This document shows, one piece after another, positions 25,952 to 34,001 of a stretch of DNA of 64,000 nucleotides. Numbering within the stretch: the stretch's first letter is position 1; every line of letters starts with the position of its first letter. The stretch comes from Paenibacillus sp. FSL R10-2734. Lineage in GTDB: Bacteria > Bacillota > Bacilli > Paenibacillales > Paenibacillaceae. Location: NCBI RefSeq assembly GCF_037963865.1, contig NZ_CP150170.1, positions 992,001-1,056,000 on the forward strand, read 5' to 3'. The notes under the pieces were generated by a model that saw only the letters and a list, made by a program, of their open reading frames with translations, ran no database searches and was not told the DNA's origin. The position numbers and the translations under genes are program-made.

Positions 25952-26945
25952 TAATGCTTTGAACGATGGCGTATTTGTCATGTCGGAAGTAAAAAGCATC
26001 CGGGAAGCCTTTGCGGAGGCTTCTTCTTTTTTGAGCCAGAGCGGTTGTAATGAGCCGCAACGCAGTGCGCAATTACTGCTTGAGCATGTGCTTGGCTTGT
26101 CCAGGGCAGCGTATTATATGGCGCTGGCAGATCCTTTTCCAGCTGCGGTCAAGGAAGCGTGGGAGGCGGGAGTTACCCGCCGGAGCATGGGTGAGCCGGT
26201 GCAGTATATCATTGGCGAGCAAGAGTTCTACGGGCGTCCCTTTGAAGTGACGCCCGACGTGCTGATTCCGCGGCCAGAGACGGAGCTTCTGGTCGAGGCG
26301 ATTGTGCGGTACGGCGCGGAGCTCTGGCCGGACGGCACGGTTGCGCCGAGCGAAGCGGCGCAGAAAGAAGGCGCTGCTGCGGGGGATGCAGCGCGGGATG
26401 TTGCAGGCGGCGGCGCTAGGAGTGAGCGCGCCGCAAGGCCGCTGACCGCCGTCGACATCGGCGCCGGCAGCGGAGCGATCTCCGTCACGCTGGCGGCGGA
26501 AGCGCCGGCGTGGCGGGTGTGCGCCGGCGACATTTCGCCGGCGGCCTTGGCTGTGGCCGAGCGCAACGCCTTGCGCAACGGCACAGCCGTGGACTTTCGG
26601 CTCGGCGATCTGCTCGAGCCGTTCGCGGGGATGGAGACGGATATTCTCGTCTCCAACCCGCCGTACATCCCCGGCGAGGATATCGCCGGGCTGCAGCGTG
26701 AGGTGCGCGACCATGAGCCGCGCACTGCGCTGGATGGCGGGGCGGACGGGCTGGACCCGTACCGCCGCATGATGGAGCAGCTGGCGCTGCTCCCGGCACC
26801 GCCGCGCCTGATCGGCTTTGAACTCGGCATGGGACAAGCCGAGCAAGTAGCTGCGCTACTAGAGGCGGCGGGCCATTGGGAAGAGATCATCATCATTAAT
26901 GATCTGGCTGGAATTCCACGCCATGTGCTAGGTATAGCGAGATAA
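25944..26945 (+). CDS. prmC: Release factor glutamine N5-methyltransferase
   Basis: Methylates the GGQ glutamine of release factors, using SAM. The N-terminal helical domain (about 15-85), PVQYIIGEQEFYGRPF, the SAM loop DIGAGSGAISV and the catalytic NPPYIP motif (near 235) are present. Between RYGAELW and the SAM domain lies an extra Ala/Glu/Gly-rich stretch of about 35 residues (AQKEGAAAGDAARDVAGGG). Start ATG 25944 overlaps the prfA stop, consistent with coupled translation; ATG 25980 is a possible alternative and neither has a strong ribosome site. The middle of the gene (about 26150-26880) is strikingly GC-rich: 44 of 60 bases in 26521-26580. Confidence 0.92.
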   Translation: MDNNALNDGVFVMSEVKSIREAFAEASSFLSQSGCNEPQRSAQLLLEHVLGLSRAAYYMALADPFPAAVKEAWEAGVTRRSMGEPVQYIIGEQEFYGRPFEVTPDVLIPRPETELLVEAIVRYGAELWPDGTVAPSEAAQKEGAAAGDAARDVAGGGARSERAARPLTAVDIGAGSGAISVTLAAEAPAWRVCAGDISPAALAVAERNALRNGTAVDFRLGDLLEPFAGMETDILVSNPPYIPGEDIAGLQREVRDHEPRTALDGGADGLDPYRRMMEQLALLPAPPRLIGFELGMGQAEQVAALLEAAGHWEEIIIINDLAGIPRHVLGIAR

Positions 26946-27082
26946 ATCTGCATGCTGTGATGTAGTTTTGTTTGTTGCATGGTAGTAAAATTGTATTTTC
27001 ATTCCGACTTCCTTTACAATAGAATTTAACCGGACTTCTTTGTGTAAACAGAAAGCCCAGATATAGAGTAGGGAGGCAGAAC

Positions 27083-28267
27083 GTGCTTCAGAAGATTAAA
27101 AAGATTGATGGTGCTATTGTAGTCGTTCTGTTATTACTCATGACTGTCAGCATCTTCGCCATATATAGTGTGACTCATGGAAGAGAAAAGCTGGACGGAC
27201 ATCATATCCGTATGATGATGTATTATGCGATAGGCTTTATTGCTTTTATTGGGATGACCTTTTTAGATTACAGAATCTTAGTGAAATATGCGCTTTATAT
27301 TTATCTGTTTGGGATAGGTATACTGGTCCTCGTCAGCTTTTTGGGCGAGACCAAAAATAATGCCCAAGGCTGGTTGTCCCTCCCTGGAGGACTAAGCCTT
27401 CAGCCTGCCGAGTTGTTTAAGCTGATATTAATTCTTTTTCTGGCAGCTATGCTCGTCCGTAAGAATAAGAGTAAACTCTTGTTTTGGCGGGATGTTGTGC
27501 CGCTGGGTCTCTTGACCTTATTTCCATTTCTTATTGTCCTTACGCAGAATGACCTTGGGAATGCCTTGTCTTACATTGTGATTCTTGCGGGTCTGTTATG
27601 GATTGGCAATATCAAGTACACTCACGCATTAATCGGAATAGTGATTATTGCAAGCTCTGCGATTGCTGGGATTATGAGCTATATCCATTATCATGATGAA
27701 ATTAAATCGTTCCTTAACGATATTGGTCGATCACACTGGATTGAACGTTTCGATCCTTGGCTTGTACCGGATAAAGCGACAGCGAAAGCTCTGTATCATA
27801 CCAAAAACGCTAAGCTGGCGATTGCCTCAGGTGGGATGAGTGGCGAGGGCTATATGAATGGTAGTTCTGTTCAGACGGATCGAGTGCCTTATACGTATTC
27901 GGACTCTATCTTTGTGCAGATTGCCGAGGAATTTGGATTCGTAGGTTCTGCATTTGTGCTGCTGCTTTATTTTATCCTGATTCACCGAATGATTCTGATT
28001 GCGCTGGAGTCCAGAGATCGAGCGGGGCCATTTCTGATCGTCGGTATTGTCGCGATGATGTTGTATCAGATTTTTGAGAACATTGGCGCGTTTATCGGCT
28101 TGATGCCTTTAACAGGTATTACGTTGCCTTTCATCAGCTTTGGGGGTACATCCCTGCTTATCAATATGGCCAGCATTGGACTAGTAATGAGTGTGCGTCT
28201 GCATGGTCGAGATGTAGAGGAAGATTTGCCCAAGCCTACTCCTTATGCAGCCGCCAAACAGGGTTAA
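27083..28267 (+). CDS. SEDS-family peptidoglycan glycosyltransferase (RodA/FtsW/SpoVE-like), copy 1
   Basis: A 394-residue protein with about ten membrane helices, of the SEDS family that polymerises lipid II with a partner class B penicillin-binding protein. Family marks are LQPAELFKLILILFLA, QNDLGNALSYIVIL, the extracytoplasmic YTYSDSIFVQIAEEFGFVG segment with the catalytic aspartate, and LTGITLPFISFGGTSLL. GTG 27083 follows GGGAGG. A paralogue of exactly the same length lies immediately downstream on the same strand. No penicillin-binding protein gene is adjacent. Which of RodA, FtsW or SpoVE it stands for cannot be decided here. Confidence 0.92.
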   Translation: MLQKIKKIDGAIVVVLLLLMTVSIFAIYSVTHGREKLDGHHIRMMMYYAIGFIAFIGMTFLDYRILVKYALYIYLFGIGILVLVSFLGETKNNAQGWLSLPGGLSLQPAELFKLILILFLAAMLVRKNKSKLLFWRDVVPLGLLTLFPFLIVLTQNDLGNALSYIVILAGLLWIGNIKYTHALIGIVIIASSAIAGIMSYIHYHDEIKSFLNDIGRSHWIERFDPWLVPDKATAKALYHTKNAKLAIASGGMSGEGYMNGSSVQTDRVPYTYSDSIFVQIAEEFGFVGSAFVLLLYFILIHRMILIALESRDRAGPFLIVGIVAMMLYQIFENIGAFIGLMPLTGITLPFISFGGTSLLINMASIGLVMSVRLHGRDVEEDLPKPTPYAAAKQG

Positions 28268-28284
28268 TCACAAAATCATAAAAT

Positions 28285-28330
28285 ACCGTCAGTACCTCAT
28301 CCATTGTGGATAGGAACTGGCGGTTTTTTA
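28285..28330 (+). terminator. Rho-independent terminator between the two SEDS genes
   Basis: Stem ACCGTCAGT (28285-28293) / ACTGGCGGT (28316-28324) with one G-U-type pair and a T run of six, so the two paralogues are probably separate transcription units. Confidence 0.8.
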
Positions 28331-28443
28331 TTGTGAAGGACATCCTATCGCTTCGTTTTCATTTTCTGCAAAAGTTAAGGCATGGATTCGAACATTGGCA
28401 TTGGGGAAACCTATTTTTAATGATCCCATCACTTTGGGATGTT

Positions 28444-28628
28444 TAACGGACTGAGTAGACCTTATATCCGCCTAAATGCATGTTTTAGTCGAACTAACGG
28501 ACACCAGCGCCGTTATTCGCCCTAAATCACCCGGAAATGGGCTTGTTTTTAGGGAATAAGTGCAATACGGTCCGTTAACCCGACTAAATGTGCTAATTTA
28601 CTGGAAATAAGGTCCATACGGTCCGTCC
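28444..28628. repeat. Four-arm quasi-palindromic element (copy 3)
   Basis: Core TAACGGAC followed at about 11 bases by CTTAT(T)TCC. Arms start at 28444 and 28495 (forward) and end at 28577 and 28628 (reverse), spacings 51, 82 and 51 bases. The outer 24-base arms (28447-28470 and 28603-28626) are complementary at 19 of 24 positions. The element sits in the 643-base gap between the SEDS paralogues. The remainder of that gap shows only a short CCCTCGT/ACGAAGGG hairpin at about 28626-28652 and a possible TATAAT near 28826. Confidence 0.65.
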
Positions 28629-28910
28629 CTCGTGGAACCTCACTACGAAGGGATTAATGGATAGCGTTCAGAATTACCGATGTACTGGGCATTGAAAAAG
28701 TAGAGGAATGCACCCAAGTAGAATAGAAGGAAACAAGAACTTCAACAACGATTGGAATACATGTCCGTCCTGCAATCCGAGAGGGGGAATTTCTTAATTC
28801 GGATGAATTACATAAATTTGGAATTATAATCTCGAATGCTCTACAATAGAAGGAAGCGACTTTCCTCGGATGAGGGCGGTTGGGGCCTTAATAGAGTAAG
28901 GGGGTTACAT

Positions 28911-30095
28911 ATGCTTGAAAAGTTTAAGAAGATCGATAGCGTGATTATTATTGTTCTAGTTATGCTGATGGTCATTAGTATTTTTTCGATATATAGCGTG
29001 ACTAATGGTAGATTAGTTCAGAAACTAGATGGTTTCCATCTGCAAATGCTTAAATACTATATATTAGGGTTTTTAGCTTTCTTTGTGCTCACCTTTGTGG
29101 ACTATAGAATATTTGTTAAATATGCTCTTTATATTTATATCTTGGGTATAGGTCTGCTAGTGTCGGTTAGTTTTTTTGGTAAGGTGAAGAATGGCGCTCA
29201 ATTGGGGCTAGAAATAGGTGGTCTTAGCTTTCAGCCTGCGGAGCTGTTTAAGTTGATATTGATACTTCTATTGGCCTCCATTCTGGTTCGTAAACAAGGG
29301 GTCATACTAACCTTCTGGAAGGGAATCGTTCCGCTGGCACTTCTTACTTTGCTCCCTTTTATTATAGTTATTGTACAAAATGATCTGGGGAATGCGCTAA
29401 GTTACATCGTTATATTGATCGGCCTTCTATGGATCGGGAATATCAAAATTTCACATGCACTCATCGGGCTAATAATAGTCGGCGGACTAGGTCTTGCAGG
29501 GATTATGAGTTATATTCACTATCATGATGAAGCGGTATATTTTTTTGAGGAAACCCTTGGTAGGGAGCATTTAGTAGATCGTTTTGATCCTTGGCTTGTA
29601 CCTGATTTGGCGTCAGATGATGCAAGCTACCACACGAAAAATGCTAAAATGGCTATCGCCTCCGGGGGGATGAGTGGTGAGGGATATATGCAGGGTAGCT
29701 CTGTGCAGAATAACCGTGTTCCGTATACCTATTCGGATGCCATATTCGTTCAGATTGCGGAGGAGTTTGGGTTCGTGGGTTCAGCGGTGCTTCTTTTGCT
29801 CTTCTTCATTTTGCTCCATCGGATGATAGTGATTGCTCTAGAGAGTAAGGAGCGTAGTGGTCCGTTTTTAATTATTGGAATTACGGCTATGCTGCTATAT
29901 CAAATCCTAGAGAATATTGGAGCCTTCATCGGCCTAATGCCGCTTACTGGAATTACACTTCCGTTCATCAGTTATGGAGGTACGTCACTTTTAATCAATA
30001 TGGCCTGTATGGGGATTGTGATGAGTGTGCATCTTTATGGACGGGATGTTGAGGATGATTTACAACTGCCTAAGGCACTTGCCTTGAAGTTATAG
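28911..30095 (+). CDS. SEDS-family peptidoglycan glycosyltransferase, copy 2 (tandem paralogue)
   Basis: Also 394 residues, closely similar along its whole length to the previous gene and with the same key segments: FQPAELFKLILILLLA, QNDLGNALSYIVIL, YTYSDAIFVQIAEEFGFVG and LTGITLPFISYGGTSLL. ATG 28911 is chosen because AAGGGGG lies just before it and MLEKFKKIDS aligns with the start of copy 1; a longer frame to 28836 has no support. The pair probably arose by tandem duplication and has since diverged, mostly by conservative changes. Separate terminators and a long spacer suggest different expression, for instance one copy in sporulation, which is inference. Confidence 0.92.
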   Translation: MLEKFKKIDSVIIIVLVMLMVISIFSIYSVTNGRLVQKLDGFHLQMLKYYILGFLAFFVLTFVDYRIFVKYALYIYILGIGLLVSVSFFGKVKNGAQLGLEIGGLSFQPAELFKLILILLLASILVRKQGVILTFWKGIVPLALLTLLPFIIVIVQNDLGNALSYIVILIGLLWIGNIKISHALIGLIIVGGLGLAGIMSYIHYHDEAVYFFEETLGREHLVDRFDPWLVPDLASDDASYHTKNAKMAIASGGMSGEGYMQGSSVQNNRVPYTYSDAIFVQIAEEFGFVGSAVLLLLFFILLHRMIVIALESKERSGPFLIIGITAMLLYQILENIGAFIGLMPLTGITLPFISYGGTSLLINMACMGIVMSVHLYGRDVEDDLQLPKALALKL

Positions 30096-30112
30096 ATTTA
30101 ATAGATTCATAG

Positions 30113-30142
30113 GTTTGCAGTCTCTCATCTCTGGACATACTA
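30113..30142 (+). promoter_or_regulatory. Possible sigma-F promoter of spoIIR
   Basis: GTTTG (30113-30117), 15-base spacer, GGACATACTA (30133-30142). This resembles the forespore sigma-F consensus (GywTA and GGnnAnAnTw), and spoIIR is a known sigma-F gene in B. subtilis. Confidence 0.45.
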
Positions 30143-30178
30143 CTAGCATGAGTGTTAAGAGAGAGGGGCTGCGAACAA

Positions 30179-30934
30179 ATGAACGATAATCATATGGATA
30201 AAAGAGATTCCTTACGCGTGACTTTTAAGTATACTGCCATTTTAATTTGTTTTTTCATGATAGTAATCATGGCCTGGGAAGGTCAAAAAACCGATGCTGC
30301 AGTAGCCGAAGTATCTATTCCACAGGATTCCATCCGACTGCGTATTTTGGCGAATTCGGACGGAACGCAGGATCAGCTAGTGAAGCGGCAAATTCGCGAT
30401 ACAATCGTGGAGCAAATGAACCAGTGGGTAACTGCACTTGAGGACCCGCAGAGCTTAGAGCAGGCACGCTCTTTAATTAGAAACCATCTACCCGAGCTTA
30501 ATGCGCTGGTTGGATCGGAGCTAGAGAAACGTGGTATTCAATATTCCTATAAAGTGGAGCTTGGTGTAGTCCCTTTTCCGACCAAATTATATGGTGGCAC
30601 GGTGTATCCGGCCGGAGAGTACGAGGCTGTTCGGGTCACGCTGGGTGAGGGCAAGGGGCAGAATTGGTGGTGTGTACTGTTTCCACCGCTTTGCTTTATC
30701 GATGCAGGCTCCGGAGATGCGGCAGCACCTGCTGCTAACAAAGGGGCAAAAACCGTCTCGGCTGCTAGTGTAGATAGTGGAGCTAAGGCACAGCCGGCAG
30801 TAGGGGAATCTGTGCAAGCAGATTCTTCGACAGGGGATGTCGCAGCGGCGGAACCCGCAGAGCCAGAGGTGCGCTTCTTCCTTTGGGAATTACTGCAAAA
30901 CCTTTGGAACTGGATTTCTGGATTGTGGTCGTAA
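30179..30934 (+). CDS. spoIIR: Stage II sporulation protein R
   Basis: Secreted forespore signal that triggers SpoIIGA to process pro-sigma-E in the mother cell. The 251-residue protein has an N-terminal membrane/signal segment (TAILICFFMIVIMAW), then the SpoIIR core with SIRLRILANSDGTQDQLVKR, ELGVVPFPTKLYGGTVYPAG, YEAVRVTLGEGKGQNWWCVL and FPPLCFID. A C-terminal Ala/Ser-rich extension (about 185-235) ends in a hydrophobic tail (LLQNLWNWISGLWS). ATG 30179 follows GAGAGGGG at ten bases. Conserved position near prfA/prmC supports the call. Confidence 0.93.
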   Translation: MNDNHMDKRDSLRVTFKYTAILICFFMIVIMAWEGQKTDAAVAEVSIPQDSIRLRILANSDGTQDQLVKRQIRDTIVEQMNQWVTALEDPQSLEQARSLIRNHLPELNALVGSELEKRGIQYSYKVELGVVPFPTKLYGGTVYPAGEYEAVRVTLGEGKGQNWWCVLFPPLCFIDAGSGDAAAPAANKGAKTVSAASVDSGAKAQPAVGESVQADSSTGDVAAAEPAEPEVRFFLWELLQNLWNWISGLWS

Positions 30935-31018
30935 AGCTAAAGTTGGCTCTTTGGTTTTGTGGAAATGATCTATAGTTTTGAACCTAGATATGTTACTATT
31001 TCATAAGCAGATCGACTG

Positions 31019-31044
31019 CGGCTCCTTCATTGGGGCCGTTTTTT
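31019..31044 (+). terminator. Rho-independent terminator after spoIIR
   Basis: Stem CGGCTCC / GGGGCCG (one G-U pair), six-base loop, T run of six. Confidence 0.7.
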
Positions 31045-31204
31045 GGTAAGATCAGAAGAAATGAGCATCCAGAGTATTTATCCTAAGTCTGCAAGAAAAG
31101 CTATTGTTCAATATATATCCTGTAGAAAGCCTGTGATAAGAATGAATGAACCAAACGAACCTTTATTCGCCGTTCAGCGGCGGAGTGGAAATAGGAATGA
31201 GACA

Positions 31205-32383
31205 GTGTATTGGAAACTGGATTTGTTAAGGGATGTAGATCCGGATTCCGATGTACTTCAGCCAAGTGAAGTGAATAAGTTAGCCATAGTGAAGGCGGCC
31301 CAAATACTTCGCGAAGGAGGCACGGTCGCTTTTCCGACCGAAACGGTCTACGGACTTGGAGCGGACGCAAGGAATACAGTGGCGGTTGAGGCTGTTTTTG
31401 CAGCAAAAGGGCGACCGTCTGACAATCCCCTTATCGTGCATATTGCCGATCCGGGTGCTTTGGACGAGCTTGTTACAGAAGTGCATCCTGCGGCGGCGGC
31501 GCTGATGGAAGCTTATTGGCCCGGTCCGCTGACAGTTGTGCTTCCTGTTCGTGAGGGTGTTTTGTCACCCTGTGTGACGGCAGGGCTGGATACGGTTGGT
31601 GTCCGTATGCCTGACCATCCGGTGGCTTTGGCATTGATAAGTGCGGCGGGCTGTCCAGTTGCGGCGCCCAGCGCTAACCGTTCGGGTCGTCCGAGCCCGA
31701 CATTGGCTTCGCATGTGATGGAAGATTTGGCCGGATACATTGGCGGCGTTCTGGATGGCGGCGCTGCCGGAGTTGGACTGGAATCAACCGTGGTGCAGGT
31801 CCAGCCTGACGGGAAGGTTGCCGTGCTGCGCCCTGGCGGGATTACTTCGGAGCAGTTGGCTGCTGTAGTGGGAGAAGAAGCTGTTTCTGCTGAACCTGCT
31901 TCGGTTAAAGAAGCAGGAGCTTCCCCAGCAACGGAAGCTCGACAAGCTTCTGCACCTGCGGAGCTTCACGGTGCAGAAGCTGCTGTCGACAGCTCGGTGC
32001 CGCGCGCGCCCGGCATGAAGTACACACACTACGCACCGCGCGGCTGGCTCGGTGTAGTGCGCGGATCTTCTCCGCAACGTGTTGCAGAAGAAGCCGCAAG
32101 TCTGCTTCAGGCGGCGCAGCTGAACGGCGAGGTGACGGGCTTGCTCCTCTTCGAGGAGCATAAACCTCTCTACCCCGCCGATCCTGCCGCCTGTGTCCTT
32201 TCCCTCGGCTCGTTATCCTCGCCCGAGGAAGGAGCGCGCTCCCTATATGCCGCGCTGCGGCGCTTCGATGAAGCGGGAGCGACTTACATCTTGGCCGAGG
32301 CTTGTTCGTATACCGGCCTCGGCGCTGCCATTATGAACCGGCTTATGAAAGCCGCCGGTGGTTCCGTCATTGACGCCGGATAG
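31205..32383 (+). CDS. ywlC: L-threonylcarbamoyladenylate synthase (Sua5/YwlC)
   Basis: Makes threonylcarbamoyl-AMP for the t6A modification of ANN-decoding tRNAs. The 392-residue protein has a YrdC/TsaC domain (GGTVAFPTETVYGLGAD, KGRPSDNPLIVHI, YWPGPLTVVLP, APSANRSGRPSPT) and a C-terminal Sua5 domain (PGMKYTHYAPRG). An Ala/Glu-rich linker joins them. GTG 31205 is preferred: AGGA lies eight bases before it and the protein then aligns with the start of B. subtilis YwlC. Longer frames reach back into the spoIIR terminator. The 3' third (about 31970-32380) is much richer in G and C than the 5' part. Confidence 0.9.
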   Translation: MYWKLDLLRDVDPDSDVLQPSEVNKLAIVKAAQILREGGTVAFPTETVYGLGADARNTVAVEAVFAAKGRPSDNPLIVHIADPGALDELVTEVHPAAAALMEAYWPGPLTVVLPVREGVLSPCVTAGLDTVGVRMPDHPVALALISAAGCPVAAPSANRSGRPSPTLASHVMEDLAGYIGGVLDGGAAGVGLESTVVQVQPDGKVAVLRPGGITSEQLAAVVGEEAVSAEPASVKEAGASPATEARQASAPAELHGAEAAVDSSVPRAPGMKYTHYAPRGWLGVVRGSSPQRVAEEAASLLQAAQLNGEVTGLLLFEEHKPLYPADPAACVLSLGSLSSPEEGARSLYAALRRFDEAGATYILAEACSYTGLGAAIMNRLMKAAGGSVIDAG

Positions 32384-32497
32384 TCACGGCGCCCTCTAGC
32401 ATTGTTTCTTCTACTGCGAACACCTTAAGAAGTCATGATTACCCCCTTGTCCGCATATCGTTGTTGTACAAGATATTTCCGACTTGGGGGGTTAAGC

Positions 32498-33070
32498 ATG
32501 GGCATAGGAGATGTATATGCCGATTGGGGGCAGACGGTGACCATTGCTATAATGGCGATTGCATTAGGAATGGATGCTTTTTCACTGGGTGTAGGAATCG
32601 GGATGAAGGGTATTCGTCTGTTGCATGTTCTACAGATGAGTGTGCTCATTGCTTTTTTTCATATGCTAATGCCTCTTCTAGGTTTATTGACGGGAAGTTA
32701 TGTCGGGCAATTGCTAGGTCAAGTTACGACTTATGCAGCTGGAGGGCTTCTTGTGCTGTTAGGTGGACATATGGTGTATAACTCCTTTCGTTCGGAAGTG
32801 GTAAGTACACGGGCTATGAATCATCGAACCTTATGGGGAATGCTGCTTCTATCACTGAGTGTAAGTGTGGACTCTTTTTCCGTTGGGGTATCCTTAGGGA
32901 TGTTTGTGAATGGCGTGCTTCTGACCATACTAGCTTTTGGTGCTTGTGGAGGTCTGATGTCGATTATCGGCTTACTTCTTGGACGGCATGTCAGCCGTGG
33001 GCTCGGGGATTATGGGGAAGCGCTGGGCGGGGCTATTTTATTGGGGTTTGGCTTGCTATTCATCTTTTGA
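32498..33070 (+). CDS. mntP: Manganese efflux pump MntP
   Basis: A 190-residue, six-helix membrane protein of the MntP (DUF204) family, which exports Mn(II). The two repeat halves carry the conserved acidic motifs AIALGMDAFSLGVGIG (near 25) and SVSVDSFSVGVSLG (near 130). ATG 32498 directly follows a GGGGGG-type ribosome site; the longer frame from 32435 lacks one. Neighbours match B. subtilis ywlC-ywlD-ywlE. I saw no yybP-ykoY Mn riboswitch in the 114 bases upstream. Confidence 0.92.
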   Translation: MGIGDVYADWGQTVTIAIMAIALGMDAFSLGVGIGMKGIRLLHVLQMSVLIAFFHMLMPLLGLLTGSYVGQLLGQVTTYAAGGLLVLLGGHMVYNSFRSEVVSTRAMNHRTLWGMLLLSLSVSVDSFSVGVSLGMFVNGVLLTILAFGACGGLMSIIGLLLGRHVSRGLGDYGEALGGAILLGFGLLFIF

Positions 33071-33118
33071 TACAATAACGACATTACAATATTTTTAATT
33101 TCATGGGGGTGCAAAAGC

Positions 33119-33706
33119 ATGCTACATATTTTATTCGTCTGCACCGGTAATACATGCCGTAGTCCTATGGCTGAGGGGCTTTTGCGAAAGCTCGCGAAGG
33201 AACGTGGAATTGATCTGGAAGTGCGGTCTGCAGGTGTATCCGCCATTTCTGGTACTTCTATATCGAGACATGCTGCAGCTATATTGCAGGATGAAGGTAT
33301 TCATGATCATTTGGAATCGTCGCAATTAACGGGGCAATCCGTCGGTTGGGCCGATCTTGTACTGACTTTGACTAGTGGACATAAGCAGCGTTTGCTACAG
33401 TATTTTCCGGAAGCCGTAACGAAAACATATACATTGAAGGAATATGTGCATAACGAAGAAGCTGTGACTGAGGATATTAAGGAATTGGACAGCCTTTACG
33501 CAGATGCTGAGTTAAGCATAGCTCTTGGCGGTGAACCCAACGCAACGGATCTACAGCGAATAATTGAAATCCGTCAGCGTATTCCGAGCTTTGATATTTC
33601 CGATCCATTTGGGGGCACGCGTGAAGACTATGAGCTTACTGCTGCTGAGATTCGCACCGCGCTGTTTAGCTTACTAGATAAACTGGAATCTATGCGTCAT
33701 TTGTAA
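33119..33706 (+). CDS. ywlE: Protein arginine phosphatase (YwlE-like)
   Basis: Low-molecular-weight phosphatase fold. The active-site loop is CTGNTCRS with nucleophile C8; the threonine at 12 is the residue that favours phospho-arginine over phospho-tyrosine in B. subtilis YwlE, which counteracts McsB. The general-acid loop is DISDPFGG. At 195 residues it is about 45 longer than YwlE, through an insertion of acidic sequence (about 105-155) before the DPFGG loop. ATG 33119 follows TGGGGGTG. The position between mntP and ywlG is conserved, although rpiB (ywlF) is missing. Confidence 0.9.
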   Translation: MLHILFVCTGNTCRSPMAEGLLRKLAKERGIDLEVRSAGVSAISGTSISRHAAAILQDEGIHDHLESSQLTGQSVGWADLVLTLTSGHKQRLLQYFPEAVTKTYTLKEYVHNEEAVTEDIKELDSLYADAELSIALGGEPNATDLQRIIEIRQRIPSFDISDPFGGTREDYELTAAEIRTALFSLLDKLESMRHL

Positions 33707-33750
33707 ATGGTTGATTTTCAGTCCGCTTTGCTTTAAGATGAAAGTACAAA

Positions 33751-33871
33751 TAATCGGTTCCGATGTAACTGGCGACAAATGTGGATCAAACCACGATGGA
33801 GCATCGGAATAAACGGCCGGTCGCCTGGGCAAAAGAGCAAATCCGCAGCTACCTGCGGACTGCTCTTTTTT
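33751..33871 (+). promoter_or_regulatory. ZTP (pfl) riboswitch with terminator
   Basis: The aptamer shows the ZTP consensus: TTCCGATG (33758-33765) pairs with CATCGGAA (33802-33809); TAACTGGCGA is followed by GTGG/CCAC and TGGAGC; then TCGCCTGGGCA, whose CGCC pairs with GGCG as a pseudoknot. The expression platform is a terminator: AAAGAGCA (33832-33839) / TGCTCTTT (33861-33868) around CCGCAG/CTGCGG with a T run to 33871. ZTP reports 10-formyl-folate shortage, and the switch would turn on ywlG-glyA when it is bound. This fits the known control of glyA. Confidence 0.93.
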
Positions 33872-33879
33872 GTTTAAAT

Positions 33880-33959
33880 CATAAGAAAGTTTAACTCTTA
33901 AACCTTCTTATGTTCCTCGTATAAACCTTACCGTCCTTATAAGGATGTCGAAGGAGTTT
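33880..33959 (+). repeat. Bipartite hairpin repeat upstream of ywlG
   Basis: First hairpin CATAAGAA (33880-33887) / TTCTTATG (33905-33912); second, looser hairpin from AAACCTTACCGTCCTT (33923) to AAGGATGTCGAAGGAGTTT (33959). The order and the CCGTCCTT/AAGGA core match the repeats at 43931-44026 and 56391-56435. Confidence 0.45.
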
Positions 33960-34001
33960 GAGTTTGAATTGGGTTTGTTTGAAGTTTGAGGAGGTAGAGT
34001 G

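Noticed and set aside
26228..26980. A 250-residue minus-strand open frame (and other long frames) across prmC
   Set aside because: It lies opposite the GC-rich part of prmC, where stop codons are rare in all frames; the residue composition (Ser, Ala, Pro, Arg) is that of a shadow and prmC has its catalytic motif on the plus strand.
30935..31018. Possible tRNA or small RNA between spoIIR and the Sua5 gene
   Set aside because: No cloverleaf or conserved TpsiC loop; only the spoIIR terminator is supported.
31043..31204. Upstream extension of the Sua5 gene to 31043
   Set aside because: The extension starts within the T run of the spoIIR terminator and has no conserved sequence; a GTG with a ribosome site at 31205 fits the family start.
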